From an uncultured Armatimonadota bacterium (GTDB lineage Bacteria > Armatimonadota > Fimbriimonadia > Fimbriimonadales > Fimbriimonadaceae): DNA of 48,243 nucleotides. The notes beneath the pieces were generated by a model that saw nothing but the letters and a program-made list of their open reading frames with translations, made no database searches and was not told where the DNA came from. The stretch lies in the NCBI GenBank assembly GCA_903927345.1, contig CAIYMO010000032.1, positions 87,758 through 136,000 of the forward strand. The letters run 5' to 3'. This document shows positions 17,141-26,329 of this stretch, piece by piece (the stretch's first letter is position 1; each line of letters opens with the position of its first letter). The position numbers and the translations under genes were made by a program.

Positions 17141-17503
17141 ATGTTAGCAGTCTCCATGTTCGCACTCAACTTTTACTCAGATTTGTACGGCGACGTTTTG
17201 AAAAATAATCGCAAAACGGTCACGATTCGGTTGGGAGATAAAGCGGACAAGTACCAGGAGGGCATGGTGGTCTGGGTCACCGTCGGTCCCCGGTTCGGCC
17301 GACGCCAGAAACTGTATTCGGCGATCATTGATCGTGTCGAAGTAAAGCCCATCCACGAACTTTCCCCAAGAGATATTGAGCGGGAGAATCCCGAGTTCCG
17401 CTCGCAAGACGACGTTATTGGATTGCTTTCGCGAGTCTACGGCGACCTGATCACCCCCAACCACCACGTCACGGTCATTTACTTCTCTCGAATTGACGAG
17501 TAG
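17141..17503 (+). CDS. ASCH-like (PUA-fold) small protein
   Basis: 120 residues, cytoplasmic. 'FYSDLYGDVLKNNRKTVTIRLGDK' followed by 'GMVVWVTVG' and 'IIDRVEVKPIHELSPRDI' resembles the ASCH/PUA-like fold, which binds RNA or single-stranded nucleic acid. The segment 'SPRDIERENPEF' is the helix typical of ASCH domains. The start could be 17141 or the ATG at 17156; neither has a clear Shine-Dalgarno or a TAnnnT element. It is divergent from the hydrolase and precedes the sigma factor gene by 58 bases. The function is only implied by fold. Confidence 0.72.
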   Translation: MLAVSMFALNFYSDLYGDVLKNNRKTVTIRLGDKADKYQEGMVVWVTVGPRFGRRQKLYSAIIDRVEVKPIHELSPRDIERENPEFRSQDDVIGLLSRVYGDLITPNHHVTVIYFSRIDE

Positions 17504-17561
17504 TTTTCAGAAACTGGTCAACCTTTCGCCCGCGTACTTCCTCTGAGTTATTTGGAGAACA

Positions 17562-18104
17562 ATGGAATCGCACGTGATATCCGAAATGGATAGGCTAAAA
17601 CAGGGAGATTCTGAGGCGCTACACGTTTGGGTGTCGGAGCATTACGACGGCATCTATCGCTTTTTGCGCCATCTGACTCGGCAGGTCGAGGCCGCCGAGG
17701 ATCTTGCGCAGCAGACCTTTCTGAACGCCATCCAGGCTCTTCCCAAGTATCGGGGAGAGTCGAGCCAGAAAACCTGGCTCCACCGGATCGCATTTCGTGA
17801 GTACATTGCCTGGCGTCGCAAACGGCGCTTGCTTCTGCCGCTCGAGTTCTTGGCTCCCAAAGAGGACCCGAGATTCGCGGCGATCGATGCAGGTGAAGTC
17901 TTGCTGGCGGCTCTCCATCAACTGCCTTCGGCGTACCGCGAGGCATTTCTGCTCTTTGAGGTGCAGCAAATGTCGATCGAGGAGATTGCTGAGGTGACGG
18001 ACAGCCCGGTGGGGACGGTGAAATCTCGGTTGCATCATGCAAGAGAGAGGTTACGAGTCCAGTTGGGCGGGACGTTTCTAGAGGTGAGCTATGAACCCAA
18101 ATAA
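17562..18104 (+). CDS. ECF-type RNA polymerase sigma factor
   Basis: 180 residues. Region 2 is at about 10-85 ('EDLAQQTFLNAIQAL', 'SSQKTWLHRIAFREYIAW') and region 4 at about 115-170 ('LPSAYREAFLLFEVQQMSIEEIAEV', 'SPVGTVKSRLHHARERL'). The length and the lack of regions 1 and 3 identify an ECF (group 4) sigma factor. A GGAG lies 4 nt before the ATG, so this mRNA appears to have a normal leader. The gene overlaps the following membrane protein gene by 14 bases, the usual layout of a sigma factor and its antagonist. The regulon and signal are unknown; an autoregulatory promoter is not evident. Confidence 0.92.
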   Translation: MESHVISEMDRLKQGDSEALHVWVSEHYDGIYRFLRHLTRQVEAAEDLAQQTFLNAIQALPKYRGESSQKTWLHRIAFREYIAWRRKRRLLLPLEFLAPKEDPRFAAIDAGEVLLAALHQLPSAYREAFLLFEVQQMSIEEIAEVTDSPVGTVKSRLHHARERLRVQLGGTFLEVSYEPK

Positions 18105-19068
18105 CATTCAAAACGAAGTCGAACACTTGCGCGCTGAGAAGCCGCGAGAGGGTGCCAAGGGCGAGTTGATCTACAAACTGATCCAATCAAAAGGCAAAAC
18201 AATGACTACCCTGCGCAAAGCAACTCTTCCCACCCTCGTTACCGCGGTCGCCCTCGTTGGCGGCGTGATGCTCATGCAGCCCAAGGCGGTTGCGGCAACC
18301 CCGAAAACGGTTGCGGCTGCCCTCAAGAAGGCGATGAACTATACGATTCAGTCGTTTGTGGGCGAAGGCTCTTCGCGGCGGATGCAGTCGGTAACCACCG
18401 TTGAAGGCGAGAAGAAGACGACAAAGTTCGTTGATTCCAAGGGCAACCTTGTTGACAAAAATATCCACTTTAAAACTCTCACAGGTAAAGATGGTGCCGT
18501 GACGGTCACAGGCTCGGTTCTTGACAACAAGATGGTCGTGATAAAGGAACATAAGGCTCGGAAGGGAGAAAGTGTTGAACTGAAGGTCACCAAGATTAAC
18601 GGCAAAGAATCGAAAATGATCAAGGTAAATGGTAAGCCAGTTTCGGAGCTTCCAAAGGAGCTGAAGGAGAAGGTCAAGGTCCACATGAGCGACGGTAAGG
18701 TCGTCGAAGGCGTCGGCATCATCGGAGATCATTCCGAGCATGGCGAGATGTCCGGCGCCAAAAGCTCGATGGTCATCGCTTCCTTGGGACAAACGAACGG
18801 AAAGCCAATGATCCTTCAATCGGGTCAAACGCCGTCCGAATACCTAATGGACCTGCTTGCTGATGAATCCCGCTGGAACATCTCCCGTGGAGTGACTTAC
18901 TACGGCGCAAGGCTAGACCGTTTTGCACTGAAAACCGGCGGTCAGCTCACCCCCGTTGAGCTCTACGTTGATCCTGCTTCCGCACTGCCCAAGTACCTCG
19001 TGTTCAAGGGAATGGACGGCATGGGTATGAAGATCGAAGACGTTTACACCTACGGCGTCCGACCGTAA
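18091..19068 (+). CDS. Single-span membrane protein, putative anti-sigma partner
   Basis: 325 residues. About 35 residues precede a transmembrane helix at about 45-65 ('LPTLVTAVALVGGVMLM'), and a 260-residue exported domain follows. The exported domain is rich in beta strands ('ELYVDPASALPKYLVFKG', 'ADESRWNISRGVTYYG') and lysine, and its 'LKTGGQLTPVELYVDP' stretch resembles lipoprotein-localisation-type (LolA/RseB-like) sensors. The cytoplasmic tail 'HLRAEKPREGAKGELIYKLIQ' is short and has no zinc-binding HxxxCxxC anti-sigma motif. The 14-base overlap with the sigma gene makes an anti-sigma or sensor role likely, but the binding surface is not one I recognise. Confidence 0.7.
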   Translation: MNPNNIQNEVEHLRAEKPREGAKGELIYKLIQSKGKTMTTLRKATLPTLVTAVALVGGVMLMQPKAVAATPKTVAAALKKAMNYTIQSFVGEGSSRRMQSVTTVEGEKKTTKFVDSKGNLVDKNIHFKTLTGKDGAVTVTGSVLDNKMVVIKEHKARKGESVELKVTKINGKESKMIKVNGKPVSELPKELKEKVKVHMSDGKVVEGVGIIGDHSEHGEMSGAKSSMVIASLGQTNGKPMILQSGQTPSEYLMDLLADESRWNISRGVTYYGARLDRFALKTGGQLTPVELYVDPASALPKYLVFKGMDGMGMKIEDVYTYGVRP

Positions 19069-19077
19069 CATCGGCTG

Positions 19078-19104
19078 AGCCCTTCGCCAGTTCAGCGAAG
19101 GGCT
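19078..19104. terminator. Hairpin between the sigma-partner gene and the convergent gene
   Basis: AGCCCTTCGC (19078-19087) and GCGAAGGGCT (19095-19104) form a 10-bp stem with a 7-base loop. No long U-tract follows on either strand, so termination strength is uncertain. It overlaps the stop of the minus-strand gene ending at 19103. Confidence 0.6.
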
Positions 19105-19381
19105 ATCTCCACCTGTCGATGGCTGGATCAGCCAGGATTTTCTTGACCGTCTCAAGGCTATCCCGTAGAGAAGACTCTAAACCCATTTCTTCGACTTGAA
19201 TCCGGTCCAATTCGCGTGCGATACTTCGCGGCGGTTCTTTCGAGATGATCATTCCTGCGATCTTAGGTGCGTAGCTCTCATACTCCCCACGCGACTCTGG
19301 TTCGTGATTCACCCCAATCGGATCCCAATGAGTATGCAGGAGCCAACTGACGTTCATGATTAGTAGCCGCACGTCTTTCAT
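19103..19381 (-). CDS. Conserved small hypothetical protein
   Basis: 92 residues from the ATG at 19381; another ATG lies at 19357, and upstream in-frame codons look less like coding. The pattern 'LLHTHWDPIGVNHEPES' followed by 'EYESYAPKIAGMI' and 'IARELDRIQVEEMGL' is one I know from widespread small bacterial proteins without assigned function. It has no membrane segment or known catalytic motif. The gene converges on the sigma-partner gene and diverges from deoC at 19435, with no promoter motif visible for it. Confidence 0.72.
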   Translation of the reverse strand: MKDVRLLIMNVSWLLHTHWDPIGVNHEPESRGEYESYAPKIAGMIISKEPPRSIARELDRIQVEEMGLESSLRDSLETVKKILADPAIDRWR

Positions 19382-19422
19382 CGGCAAGATCTGCCCCGAA
19401 CCTGTCTCCACTCGCAAAATTG

Positions 19423-19428
19423 TACAAT
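19423..19428 (+). promoter_or_regulatory. -10 element TACAAT, 6 nt before deoC
   Basis: TACAAT is followed by AGAGGC and the ATG at 19435. This supports 19435 as the start of deoC; an upstream in-frame start at 19420 would lie before the element. Confidence 0.6.
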
Positions 19429-19434
19429 AGAGGC

Positions 19435-20406
19435 ATGATTACCTCCGGCGCAGGTGCGACGACGCACAAACGCAACCCCGGAATGCCCCTCGACCTGGAG
19501 TGGGTCGAGTCGCTAACCGCTAACCGGAGCGCCATCGAGCGCCGAGCGGCAACCCTGGGTGGACGGCGAACTGTCAAGAAAGAGTGGCAAGCCGCATGGC
19601 TCATCCGGGCGATCCAGTGCATGGACCTCACCACCCTCAGCGGAGACGACACCGCCGGGAACGTCCATCGCCTCTGTGCAAAAGCAAAGCAACCCCTCTC
19701 CGCCGAGATGCTGGAGAAGCTCGGACTTGAGAACCTCCACACCGGTGCTGTTTGCGTGTATCACCAATATGTCGAGGAGTGCGTCAAGAACCTCAAAGGC
19801 ACCGGAATTCCGGTCGCCGCAGTTTCGACTGGTTTCCCTCACGGGCTCTCGCCGTTCCGCGAACGGATCCATGAAATCAAGGCCAGCGTCGCCGCCGGTG
19901 CGGATGAGATTGACATCGTCATCACCCGTGGACACGTTCTGCGAGGAGATTGGGAGGCACTCTACGAGGAAATGCGCCAATTCCGCGAAGCGTGCGGCGA
20001 AGCGCACGTCAAAGCGATTTTGGCAACCGGCGAGCTAGGAACTCTCACAAATGTCGCCCGCGCGAGCGCCGTCTGCATGATGGCGGGAGCAGATTTCATC
20101 AAGACGTCGACGGGCAAGGAGCCAGTCAACGCGACCCTCCCCGTCTCACTCGTTATGGTTCGCGCCATCCGCGAGTACGAGGAAATGGCTCGAGTCAAAG
20201 TGGGCTACAAACCCGCCGGCGGAATCAGAACCGCGAAGCAATCCATCGATTTCTTGATGCTGATGAAGGAAGAGCTCGGTGACCCTTGGCTCAAACCCGA
20301 CCTGTTCCGACTGGGCGCCAGCACCCTACTCGCCGACATTGAGCGACAGCTCGAACACTTCTTGACCGGACGATACTCGGCGTACAACCGCCACGCGATG
20401 GGCTAA
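19435..20406 (+). CDS. deoC: Deoxyribose-phosphate aldolase
   Basis: 323 residues. The Schiff-base lysine is K223 in 'ADFIKTSTGKE'; K259 in 'VGYKPAGGIR' and D160 in 'DEIDIVI' complete the DeoC active site. It cleaves 2-deoxy-D-ribose 5-phosphate to glyceraldehyde 3-phosphate and acetaldehyde. It is longer than the E. coli enzyme (about 260) by an N-terminal extension of about 60 residues, as in the eukaryote-like DeoC group. Its TAA is directly followed by the ATG of the aldehyde dehydrogenase gene, a tight operon that would channel acetaldehyde onward. No nucleoside phosphorylase or deoB is in the window. Confidence 0.94.
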   Translation: MITSGAGATTHKRNPGMPLDLEWVESLTANRSAIERRAATLGGRRTVKKEWQAAWLIRAIQCMDLTTLSGDDTAGNVHRLCAKAKQPLSAEMLEKLGLENLHTGAVCVYHQYVEECVKNLKGTGIPVAAVSTGFPHGLSPFRERIHEIKASVAAGADEIDIVITRGHVLRGDWEALYEEMRQFREACGEAHVKAILATGELGTLTNVARASAVCMMAGADFIKTSTGKEPVNATLPVSLVMVRAIREYEEMARVKVGYKPAGGIRTAKQSIDFLMLMKEELGDPWLKPDLFRLGASTLLADIERQLEHFLTGRYSAYNRHAMG

Positions 20407-22725
20407 ATGAGCAAGGTAACTGAGATTTTGGAAACGATGGAATACGGCCCGGCGCCCGAAGACGCAAAGTTGGTCAATGAGTGGCTTGAGGCCAGGGGCC
20501 GCAAGTTTGGAGTCTACGTCGGCGGAGCATGGCACGAAGGAGAAACGCATTTCGCCTCCGTAAACCCAGCGACGGGACAGGAGATCGCCCAGATCACGCA
20601 AGCCACTGAGGCTACGGTCGATGCGGCAGTCAGTGCCGCAACCGCGGCGCAAGCCGAATGGGCGGCAAACCCATCTCTGCGTCAGCAAAAGCTCTATGCA
20701 GTCGCCCGCCAGATTCAGAAGCACTCACGCCTCTTTGCGGTCCTCGAAACGCTCGACAACGGCAAGCCAATCCGTGAGACTCGTGACCTGGATATCCCAC
20801 TTGTCGCGCGGCACTTTTACTACCATGCGGGTTGGGCACCGCTCATGGCGGAGGAATTCCCAGGTTACAAACCGGTCGGAGTCTGCGGTCAGATCATTCC
20901 CTGGAACTTCCCGTTGCTCATGCTCGCATGGAAGATTGCTCCTGCGCTCGCGATGGGCAACACCGTCATTCTTAAGCCCGCAGAGTTCACCTCCTTGACT
21001 GCGCTGCTCTTTGCCGACATCTGCGACCAGGTCGGAGTCCCTGCTGGTGTCGTGAACATCGTGACCGGTGACGGAGAAACTGGAAAAGCAATCGTCGCGC
21101 ATCCTGGAATCCATAAGCTGGCGTTCACCGGTTCCACCGAAGTCGGTCGAATCCTGCGCCAAGCTACCGCCGAAACAGATAAAAAGCTCTCTCTAGAACT
21201 CGGTGGAAAATCTCCCTACATCGTCTTCGACGATGCGGATCTGGATTCTGCCGTCGAAGGATTGGTTGACGCGATCTGGTTCAATCAAGGTCAAGTCTGC
21301 TGTGCTGGCTCGCGGCTTCTAGTCCAAGAGAGCATCGCCGAAAAGGCGTTCGCTAAGATCCGAACAAGAATGTCGAAGCTTCGGGTTGGGAATCCGATGG
21401 ACAAAGTCGTCGACATTGGTGCAATCGTCGACAAAACCCAACTCGATCGAATCACCGAGCTCGTCGAACTCGGAGTCACCGAGGGTGCGACGAAGTTCCA
21501 ACCAGAGTGCAAGCTCCCCGAGGGAGGATGGTTCTACCCTCCAACCCTTTTGACCGGAGTTGAGCCTGCCTCCACGGTTGCCCAAGTCGAGATCTTTGGC
21601 CCAGTGTTGGTCGCGATGACCTTCCGAACCCCTGCGGAGGCCGTCGCACTCGCTAACAACACCCCTTATGGTCTCGCCAGCAGCGTCTGGACCCAGAACC
21701 TGGATATTGCCCACGACGTTGCGGCTCAGATCAAGGCAGGAACGGTCTGGGTGAACTGTACAAATCAGTTCGACGCCAGCGCTGGATTCGGCGGCTACCG
21801 TGAAAGCGGATACGGTCGCGAAGGCGGCAAAGAGGGTCTGTACGAGTACGTCAAATTGACCCCCCAGTCGGCGAACTTTAGCCTTCAGCCGTCCTCAAAG
21901 GGAACATCCGCGGGCCTTGACCGCACGCACAAACTTTACGTCGGCGGAAAGCAGGTCCGGCCAGACGGAGGATTTTCATTCCCAGCTCTTGGCGGAGAGT
22001 TCGCCCTTGCGAACCGGAAGGACGTCCGGAATGCCGTCGAAGCTGCCGATGCCGCCGCTAGCGGCTGGGCATCGGCAACCGGCTTCCTCCGGAGCCAGAT
22101 TCTTTACTATCTCGCCGAGAACCTCGTTGCAGGTCGCGATGCGATGATCTCGACTCTGTCAGCCGGCGGCTCCACCGCGCCGGAGCAAGAGTTTGAGGCT
22201 TCCGTGGCGACCATTCTTCACTATGCGGCGTGGGCAGACAAGTACGACGGCCAAGTCCATCAAGCACCTATTCGAGGTCTGGTCTACACCCGCAACGAAG
22301 CACTTGGTGCCAGTGCTGTGTTCGCACCAAATGCACCCGGTTTGGCAGGGTTCCTCGGAGCCTGTTTGCCGCTCATCGCGATGGGATCTCCCGTCGTCGC
22401 CATCGCGAGTGAAAAAGCTCCGTTGGCCGCGATGGAGCTGGTCAGAATCATCGAAGCGAGCGACATTCCTTCAGGAGTCTGGAACGTGCTGACCGGGGTT
22501 CACTCGGAGCTAGAAGGCACGATCGGCGATCATCTTGGACTCAACGCGGTTTGGCACTTCGGTTCAATCGAAGGCGGACATCGTATCCAGAAGACCTCTG
22601 CCGGTAATTTGAAGCAAACGTGGTCTGCTCCCGAAGGAACGATCAACTGGCTCGCCACTCCAAACAAGGAGTTCCTGCGCCGAGCCACGCAAGTCAAGAA
22701 CGTCTGGGTCCCCTACGGCGCGTAA
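20407..22725 (+). CDS. Two-domain aldehyde dehydrogenase of the ALDH16 type
   Basis: 772 residues. The first 490 are a full ALDH domain: 'IPWNFPLLMLAWKIAPALAM', E264 in 'LELGGKSP' and the catalytic C298 in 'NQGQVCCAG'. The last 270 repeat part of an ALDH fold ('KLYVGGKQVRPDGGFSFP', 'AVEAADAAASGWASATGF', 'FGSIEGGHRIQK') but have no catalytic Cys-Glu pair; this is the ALDH16 arrangement known from animal and some bacterial members, in which the bacterial ones keep the N-terminal cysteine. It begins immediately after the deoC stop, so oxidation of the aldehydes from deoxyribose breakdown (for example acetaldehyde) is a reasonable guess; the preferred substrate is not fixed by sequence. Confidence 0.9.
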   Translation: MSKVTEILETMEYGPAPEDAKLVNEWLEARGRKFGVYVGGAWHEGETHFASVNPATGQEIAQITQATEATVDAAVSAATAAQAEWAANPSLRQQKLYAVARQIQKHSRLFAVLETLDNGKPIRETRDLDIPLVARHFYYHAGWAPLMAEEFPGYKPVGVCGQIIPWNFPLLMLAWKIAPALAMGNTVILKPAEFTSLTALLFADICDQVGVPAGVVNIVTGDGETGKAIVAHPGIHKLAFTGSTEVGRILRQATAETDKKLSLELGGKSPYIVFDDADLDSAVEGLVDAIWFNQGQVCCAGSRLLVQESIAEKAFAKIRTRMSKLRVGNPMDKVVDIGAIVDKTQLDRITELVELGVTEGATKFQPECKLPEGGWFYPPTLLTGVEPASTVAQVEIFGPVLVAMTFRTPAEAVALANNTPYGLASSVWTQNLDIAHDVAAQIKAGTVWVNCTNQFDASAGFGGYRESGYGREGGKEGLYEYVKLTPQSANFSLQPSSKGTSAGLDRTHKLYVGGKQVRPDGGFSFPALGGEFALANRKDVRNAVEAADAAASGWASATGFLRSQILYYLAENLVAGRDAMISTLSAGGSTAPEQEFEASVATILHYAAWADKYDGQVHQAPIRGLVYTRNEALGASAVFAPNAPGLAGFLGACLPLIAMGSPVVAIASEKAPLAAMELVRIIEASDIPSGVWNVLTGVHSELEGTIGDHLGLNAVWHFGSIEGGHRIQKTSAGNLKQTWSAPEGTINWLATPNKEFLRRATQVKNVWVPYGA

Positions 22726-22739
22726 GCGGGACTCCGAAG

Positions 22740-22776
22740 TAACAATAGAGCAGCGTCTTACGCTGCTCTATTGTTA
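22740..22776. terminator. Bidirectional 16-bp hairpin terminator
   Basis: TAACAATAGAGCAGCG (22740-22755) pairs perfectly with the sequence ending at 22776, around a five-base loop at 22756-22760. It lies between the convergent ALDH and HD-GYP genes. The loop holds the TTA that is the stop codon (22758-22760) of the minus-strand gene. Confidence 0.85.
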
Positions 22777-23819
22777 TCTTCCTTACGCTGATACCAAGGA
22801 AAGAGCTGCAGGAGCGCATCCACGACCATTGGGTCGAACTGAGACCCGGAGTTTCGCTCAATTTCCGCAAGCGCATCCTGAACCGGCCAAGCCTTCTTAT
22901 AGGATCGCTCGTTGGTTAGCGCGTCAAACACATCAACAACGGCGACAATTCGCCCAGAGAGCGGGATATCCGCTCCGGTCATCCTTCGTGGGTATCCACG
23001 ACCATCCCATCGCTCGTGGTGAGTAATAGCGATTTCCTCGGCCATCGCCAAGATTTCGCTCTTACTGCCTGAAAGAATCTGCGCACCGATCATCGTGTGC
23101 TGCTTCATTGTCTCGTACTCCTCCTCGGTGAGCTTTCCGGGCTTAAGCAAAATCGTATCGGAAATACCGATCTTGCCTACATCATGGAGAAGGGCGGAGT
23201 AGCGGATGGTTGAAACAAACTCGGGCGGAAGTCCGAGCATCGCTGCGATCTTTCCGGCGAGTTCGCCAACTCGCGTCACGTGCTCTTTCGTATCGTCGTC
23301 GCGGAACTCGGTTGCGAGCCCGAGTCGCTCAACAATTTCAAGCTGAGTCTTCCGAATCGCCTCGGTTCGCTCCTCTACCTTTTCTTCCAACGTCGACTTC
23401 TCGTCGTTCAGGTTGGTGTACAGCGACCTCATCCGAAGAAGGTTCTTTACTCGAAGGCCAACTTCAAACGCTTCGAAGGGCTTCGTCAGGAAGTCGTTTG
23501 CCCCCAAGGAGAGCGCCTGACGTTTTGCGTTCGGAGTCGCGTCTGCAGTCAGAACCATGACGGGAATAAAACTGTGGTCGGCTCCGCGTGCCTGCAACTT
23601 TTCAAGGACTTCAAAGCCACTCATGATTGGCATCTGAAGGTCAAGGAGAAGCAAGTCTGCACCGTTCTTATCGACATAATCCCATCCATCGACGGGGTTC
23701 GTAAATCCGGTAACGTGGCTGAACCCGATTTGCTCAAGCACCCGGCGAAGCAGCAGGACGTTCGCAGGCTCATCGTCAACGACGACGATGTTCAAGTTGA
23801 AAAGTGTGGTTGTATCCAT
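22758..23819 (-). CDS. Response regulator with HD-GYP output (RpfG-like c-di-GMP phosphodiesterase)
   Basis: 353 residues. A receiver domain (1-125) has the acidic pair DD15-16, phospho-acceptor D60 in 'LLLLDLQMP' and K113 in 'LTKPFEA'. A coiled coil (136-165) joins an HD-GYP domain: HD at 212-213 in 'LLHDVGKIG' and '[11 protein letters not shown]' at 267-277. HD-GYP proteins hydrolyse c-di-GMP using a di-iron site. It starts four bases after the hybrid kinase gene, which is the likely phospho-donor, and ends inside a terminator hairpin. No GGDEF cyclase is nearby in the window. Confidence 0.94.
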   Translation of the reverse strand: MDTTTLFNLNIVVVDDEPANVLLLRRVLEQIGFSHVTGFTNPVDGWDYVDKNGADLLLLDLQMPIMSGFEVLEKLQARGADHSFIPVMVLTADATPNAKRQALSLGANDFLTKPFEAFEVGLRVKNLLRMRSLYTNLNDEKSTLEEKVEERTEAIRKTQLEIVERLGLATEFRDDDTKEHVTRVGELAGKIAAMLGLPPEFVSTIRYSALLHDVGKIGISDTILLKPGKLTEEEYETMKQHTMIGAQILSGSKSEILAMAEEIAITHHERWDGRGYPRRMTGADIPLSGRIVAVVDVFDALTNERSYKKAWPVQDALAEIERNSGSQFDPMVVDALLQLFPWYQRKEDNNRAA

Positions 23820-23823
23820 GTCC

Positions 23824-26298
23824 TTAGGCGGCCTTTAGGTTTTGCTTCAGTGCAGAAAGAAGATTGTCGACGTCGATGGGTTTCTGGATGAATTGCTTCG
23901 CACCCGCATCGAGGCACGTCGTGATCCTTTCAGATGTAATATCGGCACTAATGACGAAAATGTCTATGTTTCGCGTTACCGGGTTTGATCGAAGTTCCTC
24001 AATCACCCTCACGGCATCAATGTCGGGAAGATTGTTGTCCAACAGGATGAGATCGGGAACCTGTTCGCGAGCCATCGCAATGCCAAGCCACCCTTCTCGA
24101 GCTTCGAGCATCTTGATGTTCGAGTAATCAGCAAACACCCGGTTCATGAGGTCAATGTTCACCTCGTTGTCTTCGATGTAAAGAATTCGGATCTCGTTCT
24201 GATCAAATCCTTTGACGAGTTTGAAGGTTGCACCGACTCGAGGAGCGGTTGCAGGAAGCGCAACGACGAAGGTCGTGCCTTCTCCCACCTTCGAGAGAAC
24301 ATTAATCCGTCCATCCATCGCTTCAACAAGAGTCTTGCTGAGAGAAAGACCGAGGCCAGTACCCTCAACTCGGCTGCGATCAGCACCAAGCCGGTCAAAC
24401 GGCGTGAAGAGCCGAGGAAGCAGCTCATCCGAAATTCCGTTGCCCGTATCCTGAACGGAGAGGTAGACGTCGGATTGGGTCTTGGTAACTTCAACCGTCA
24501 CCGTGCCTCCGTCTCGGTTGTACTTCACGGCATTCGAGAGCAAGTTGATCACGACTTGAGCAATTCGTTGTCGGTCTGCCTTGAAGTACACATCATTTGG
24601 AACCTTCAGTTCCAGCGTAATTCCGCGGCTTTGAGCCTGCAACTGAATGTTGCTGACACAGTCGCTAATCAGCTCTGAAACAAGGACTGGCTCCTTCGAA
24701 ACGGAAATCGAATTCGTCTCGATGCGGCTAATATCCAAGATGTCGTTGATCAGCCCTAGAAGGTGCCGACCGCTCTTCAGGACCTGATCGACGCTCTCGC
24801 GATCGAGCTCGTCCAAATCGCTGAGCTGGAGGAGTTGGCTAAAGCCGAGAATCGCGTTCAAAGGCGTCCGCAGCTCGTGGCTCATTCGGCTCAAGAACTC
24901 GCTTTTCGCGACATTTGCACGTTCCGCCGATTCCTTTGCCTGAATCAGCATCATCTCAGCCGCTTTTTGGGCTTCGATGTTGCGCAATGTCACGACGATA
25001 CCGTCCACTTCAGGATCGTGCTTCAGGTTGGTCGCAACCAGTTCATGCCATCGGAGGCTCTTATCAGGCTTCTCGATCTGAACCTGAATTGAATCTGTAG
25101 CGTGAGGAGAGCCCGAAACGCGCCCAAGCATCTCAGTAAGGCTTCGACGAGTCTCGGAGGACAAGAATAGCGATAGATTGACACCGGACAGATGCTCTGG
25201 CTTCCAGCCGATTAGCTGACGGGTTTGACCGCCGACTTGATGAATCTCTCCACTCTCATCGCAAAGCAGAATGATCTCGCTGGAGTTCCGCAGCAGTCCC
25301 TGGAATCGGTCCTCCTGCTTGCGTCGAATCTTAGTCACCAAGATGATGCCAAAGAACAGCAGAGCCCAAGTGGAAAGGACAGATGCAACAAAGTTCTGGC
25401 GAAGGACTGAGACATCGGCACGCGACCAGAAATCAGAGTCAAACCGAGCCGTCCAAAACAGCCACTTGCCGGAAGTATCTGCGACCGAGAGATTGGTCGT
25501 ATAACAGAACATCACCGACTGGGCATACTCGCCAAGTTGAGCCGACTTCCAGAACGATTCGACAGTTCCAAAACCCGGAGGGTACGCAACAAACTGCCGC
25601 GACGGCAGGACAACCGCCCGATCCGGACCGTTTAGCTTGTCTGCAATAAACTTTGAATCGATGGAGGCACCCAAAATGCCTGCAAACTCTCCCTGCTCGT
25701 TGAAGACAGGAATTGAGTAAACAAATGACTGACTATCCGTGGTGGAAAGCGCTTTAGGGTCAGGAGATGCCGAAAGACCAACTGCCGTTGATGGATAATC
25801 ATGCAGCGCGACCGATTTGATCGTCGGGAAGCGACTCTTCTCTCGAAGCACCAAAGCTTCAAGTTCCGACTTGCTCGCACCGTTTTCCCGGGAGGAACCT
25901 CCAATGATCTGGACGAGTGGCGAAGACTCGTCTGCGGAGACGATGTAGAAACCGTCCGCTCCGAGTGCGTCGAAAGTGGGCAAAATCTCTTTTGAAAGCT
26001 GATCGGCATTACTGCCCGGGTTCCGAAGTGCGGCTCGGACCGCAGGAGTCTGCGCAGTCGCAACCAGTGTGTTTCGGAGAGATTGGAAGGCGGATTCAAC
26101 ACCAATCTTTTCAAGATTCGCTTTGTCAGTCTCTTCAAGTTTGTAAACTCGAAGAACACTTTGCAGCTCACTCTGGTATCGGTTATAGAGGGATACTGTT
26201 ACCGCGGTTCCGATGATGACGGCGCCTAAGCTAAACGCCGAAACTGTCGATAAAAACCCCTTTGCCTTTTTTGTAACTCGAATCCCGATTCCTTTCAA
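23824..26298 (-). CDS. Hybrid sensor histidine kinase with Cache-like sensor
   Basis: 824 residues. TM1 is at about 14-37 and TM2 at about 305-325, enclosing a periplasmic sensor of about 265 residues with a Cache-type stretch '[19 protein letters not shown]'. A PAS domain (about 330-450) with '[18 protein letters not shown]' follows, then HisKA with H474 in '[17 protein letters not shown]', an HATPase domain (about 575-690: '[14 protein letters not shown]', 'VQDTGNGIS', '[10 protein letters not shown]') and a C-terminal receiver with D754 in '[11 protein letters not shown]'. The start is TTG with AAGGAG 7 nt upstream, a normal leader. It forms an operon with the HD-GYP regulator and diverges from 26330. 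The signal is unknown. Confidence 0.92.
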   Translation of the reverse strand: MKGIGIRVTKKAKGFLSTVSAFSLGAVIIGTAVTVSLYNRYQSELQSVLRVYKLEETDKANLEKIGVESAFQSLRNTLVATAQTPAVRAALRNPGSNADQLSKEILPTFDALGADGFYIVSADESSPLVQIIGGSSRENGASKSELEALVLREKSRFPTIKSVALHDYPSTAVGLSASPDPKALSTTDSQSFVYSIPVFNEQGEFAGILGASIDSKFIADKLNGPDRAVVLPSRQFVAYPPGFGTVESFWKSAQLGEYAQSVMFCYTTNLSVADTSGKWLFWTARFDSDFWSRADVSVLRQNFVASVLSTWALLFFGIILVTKIRRKQEDRFQGLLRNSSEIILLCDESGEIHQVGGQTRQLIGWKPEHLSGVNLSLFLSSETRRSLTEMLGRVSGSPHATDSIQVQIEKPDKSLRWHELVATNLKHDPEVDGIVVTLRNIEAQKAAEMMLIQAKESAERANVAKSEFLSRMSHELRTPLNAILGFSQLLQLSDLDELDRESVDQVLKSGRHLLGLINDILDISRIETNSISVSKEPVLVSELISDCVSNIQLQAQSRGITLELKVPNDVYFKADRQRIAQVVINLLSNAVKYNRDGGTVTVEVTKTQSDVYLSVQDTGNGISDELLPRLFTPFDRLGADRSRVEGTGLGLSLSKTLVEAMDGRINVLSKVGEGTTFVVALPATAPRVGATFKLVKGFDQNEIRILYIEDNEVNIDLMNRVFADYSNIKMLEAREGWLGIAMAREQVPDLILLDNNLPDIDAVRVIEELRSNPVTRNIDIFVISADITSERITTCLDAGAKQFIQKPIDVDNLLSALKQNLKAA

Positions 26299-26313
26299 CG
26301 ATTAGCTCCTTCC

Positions 26314-26319
26314 TAGATT
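26314..26319 (+). promoter_or_regulatory. -10 element TAGATT, 10 nt before the 26330 gene
   Basis: TAGATT is followed by 10 nt and the ATG at 26330, within the 31-base divergent region shared with the hybrid kinase gene. Confidence 0.35.
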
Positions 26320-26329
26320 TATTGGCGAA

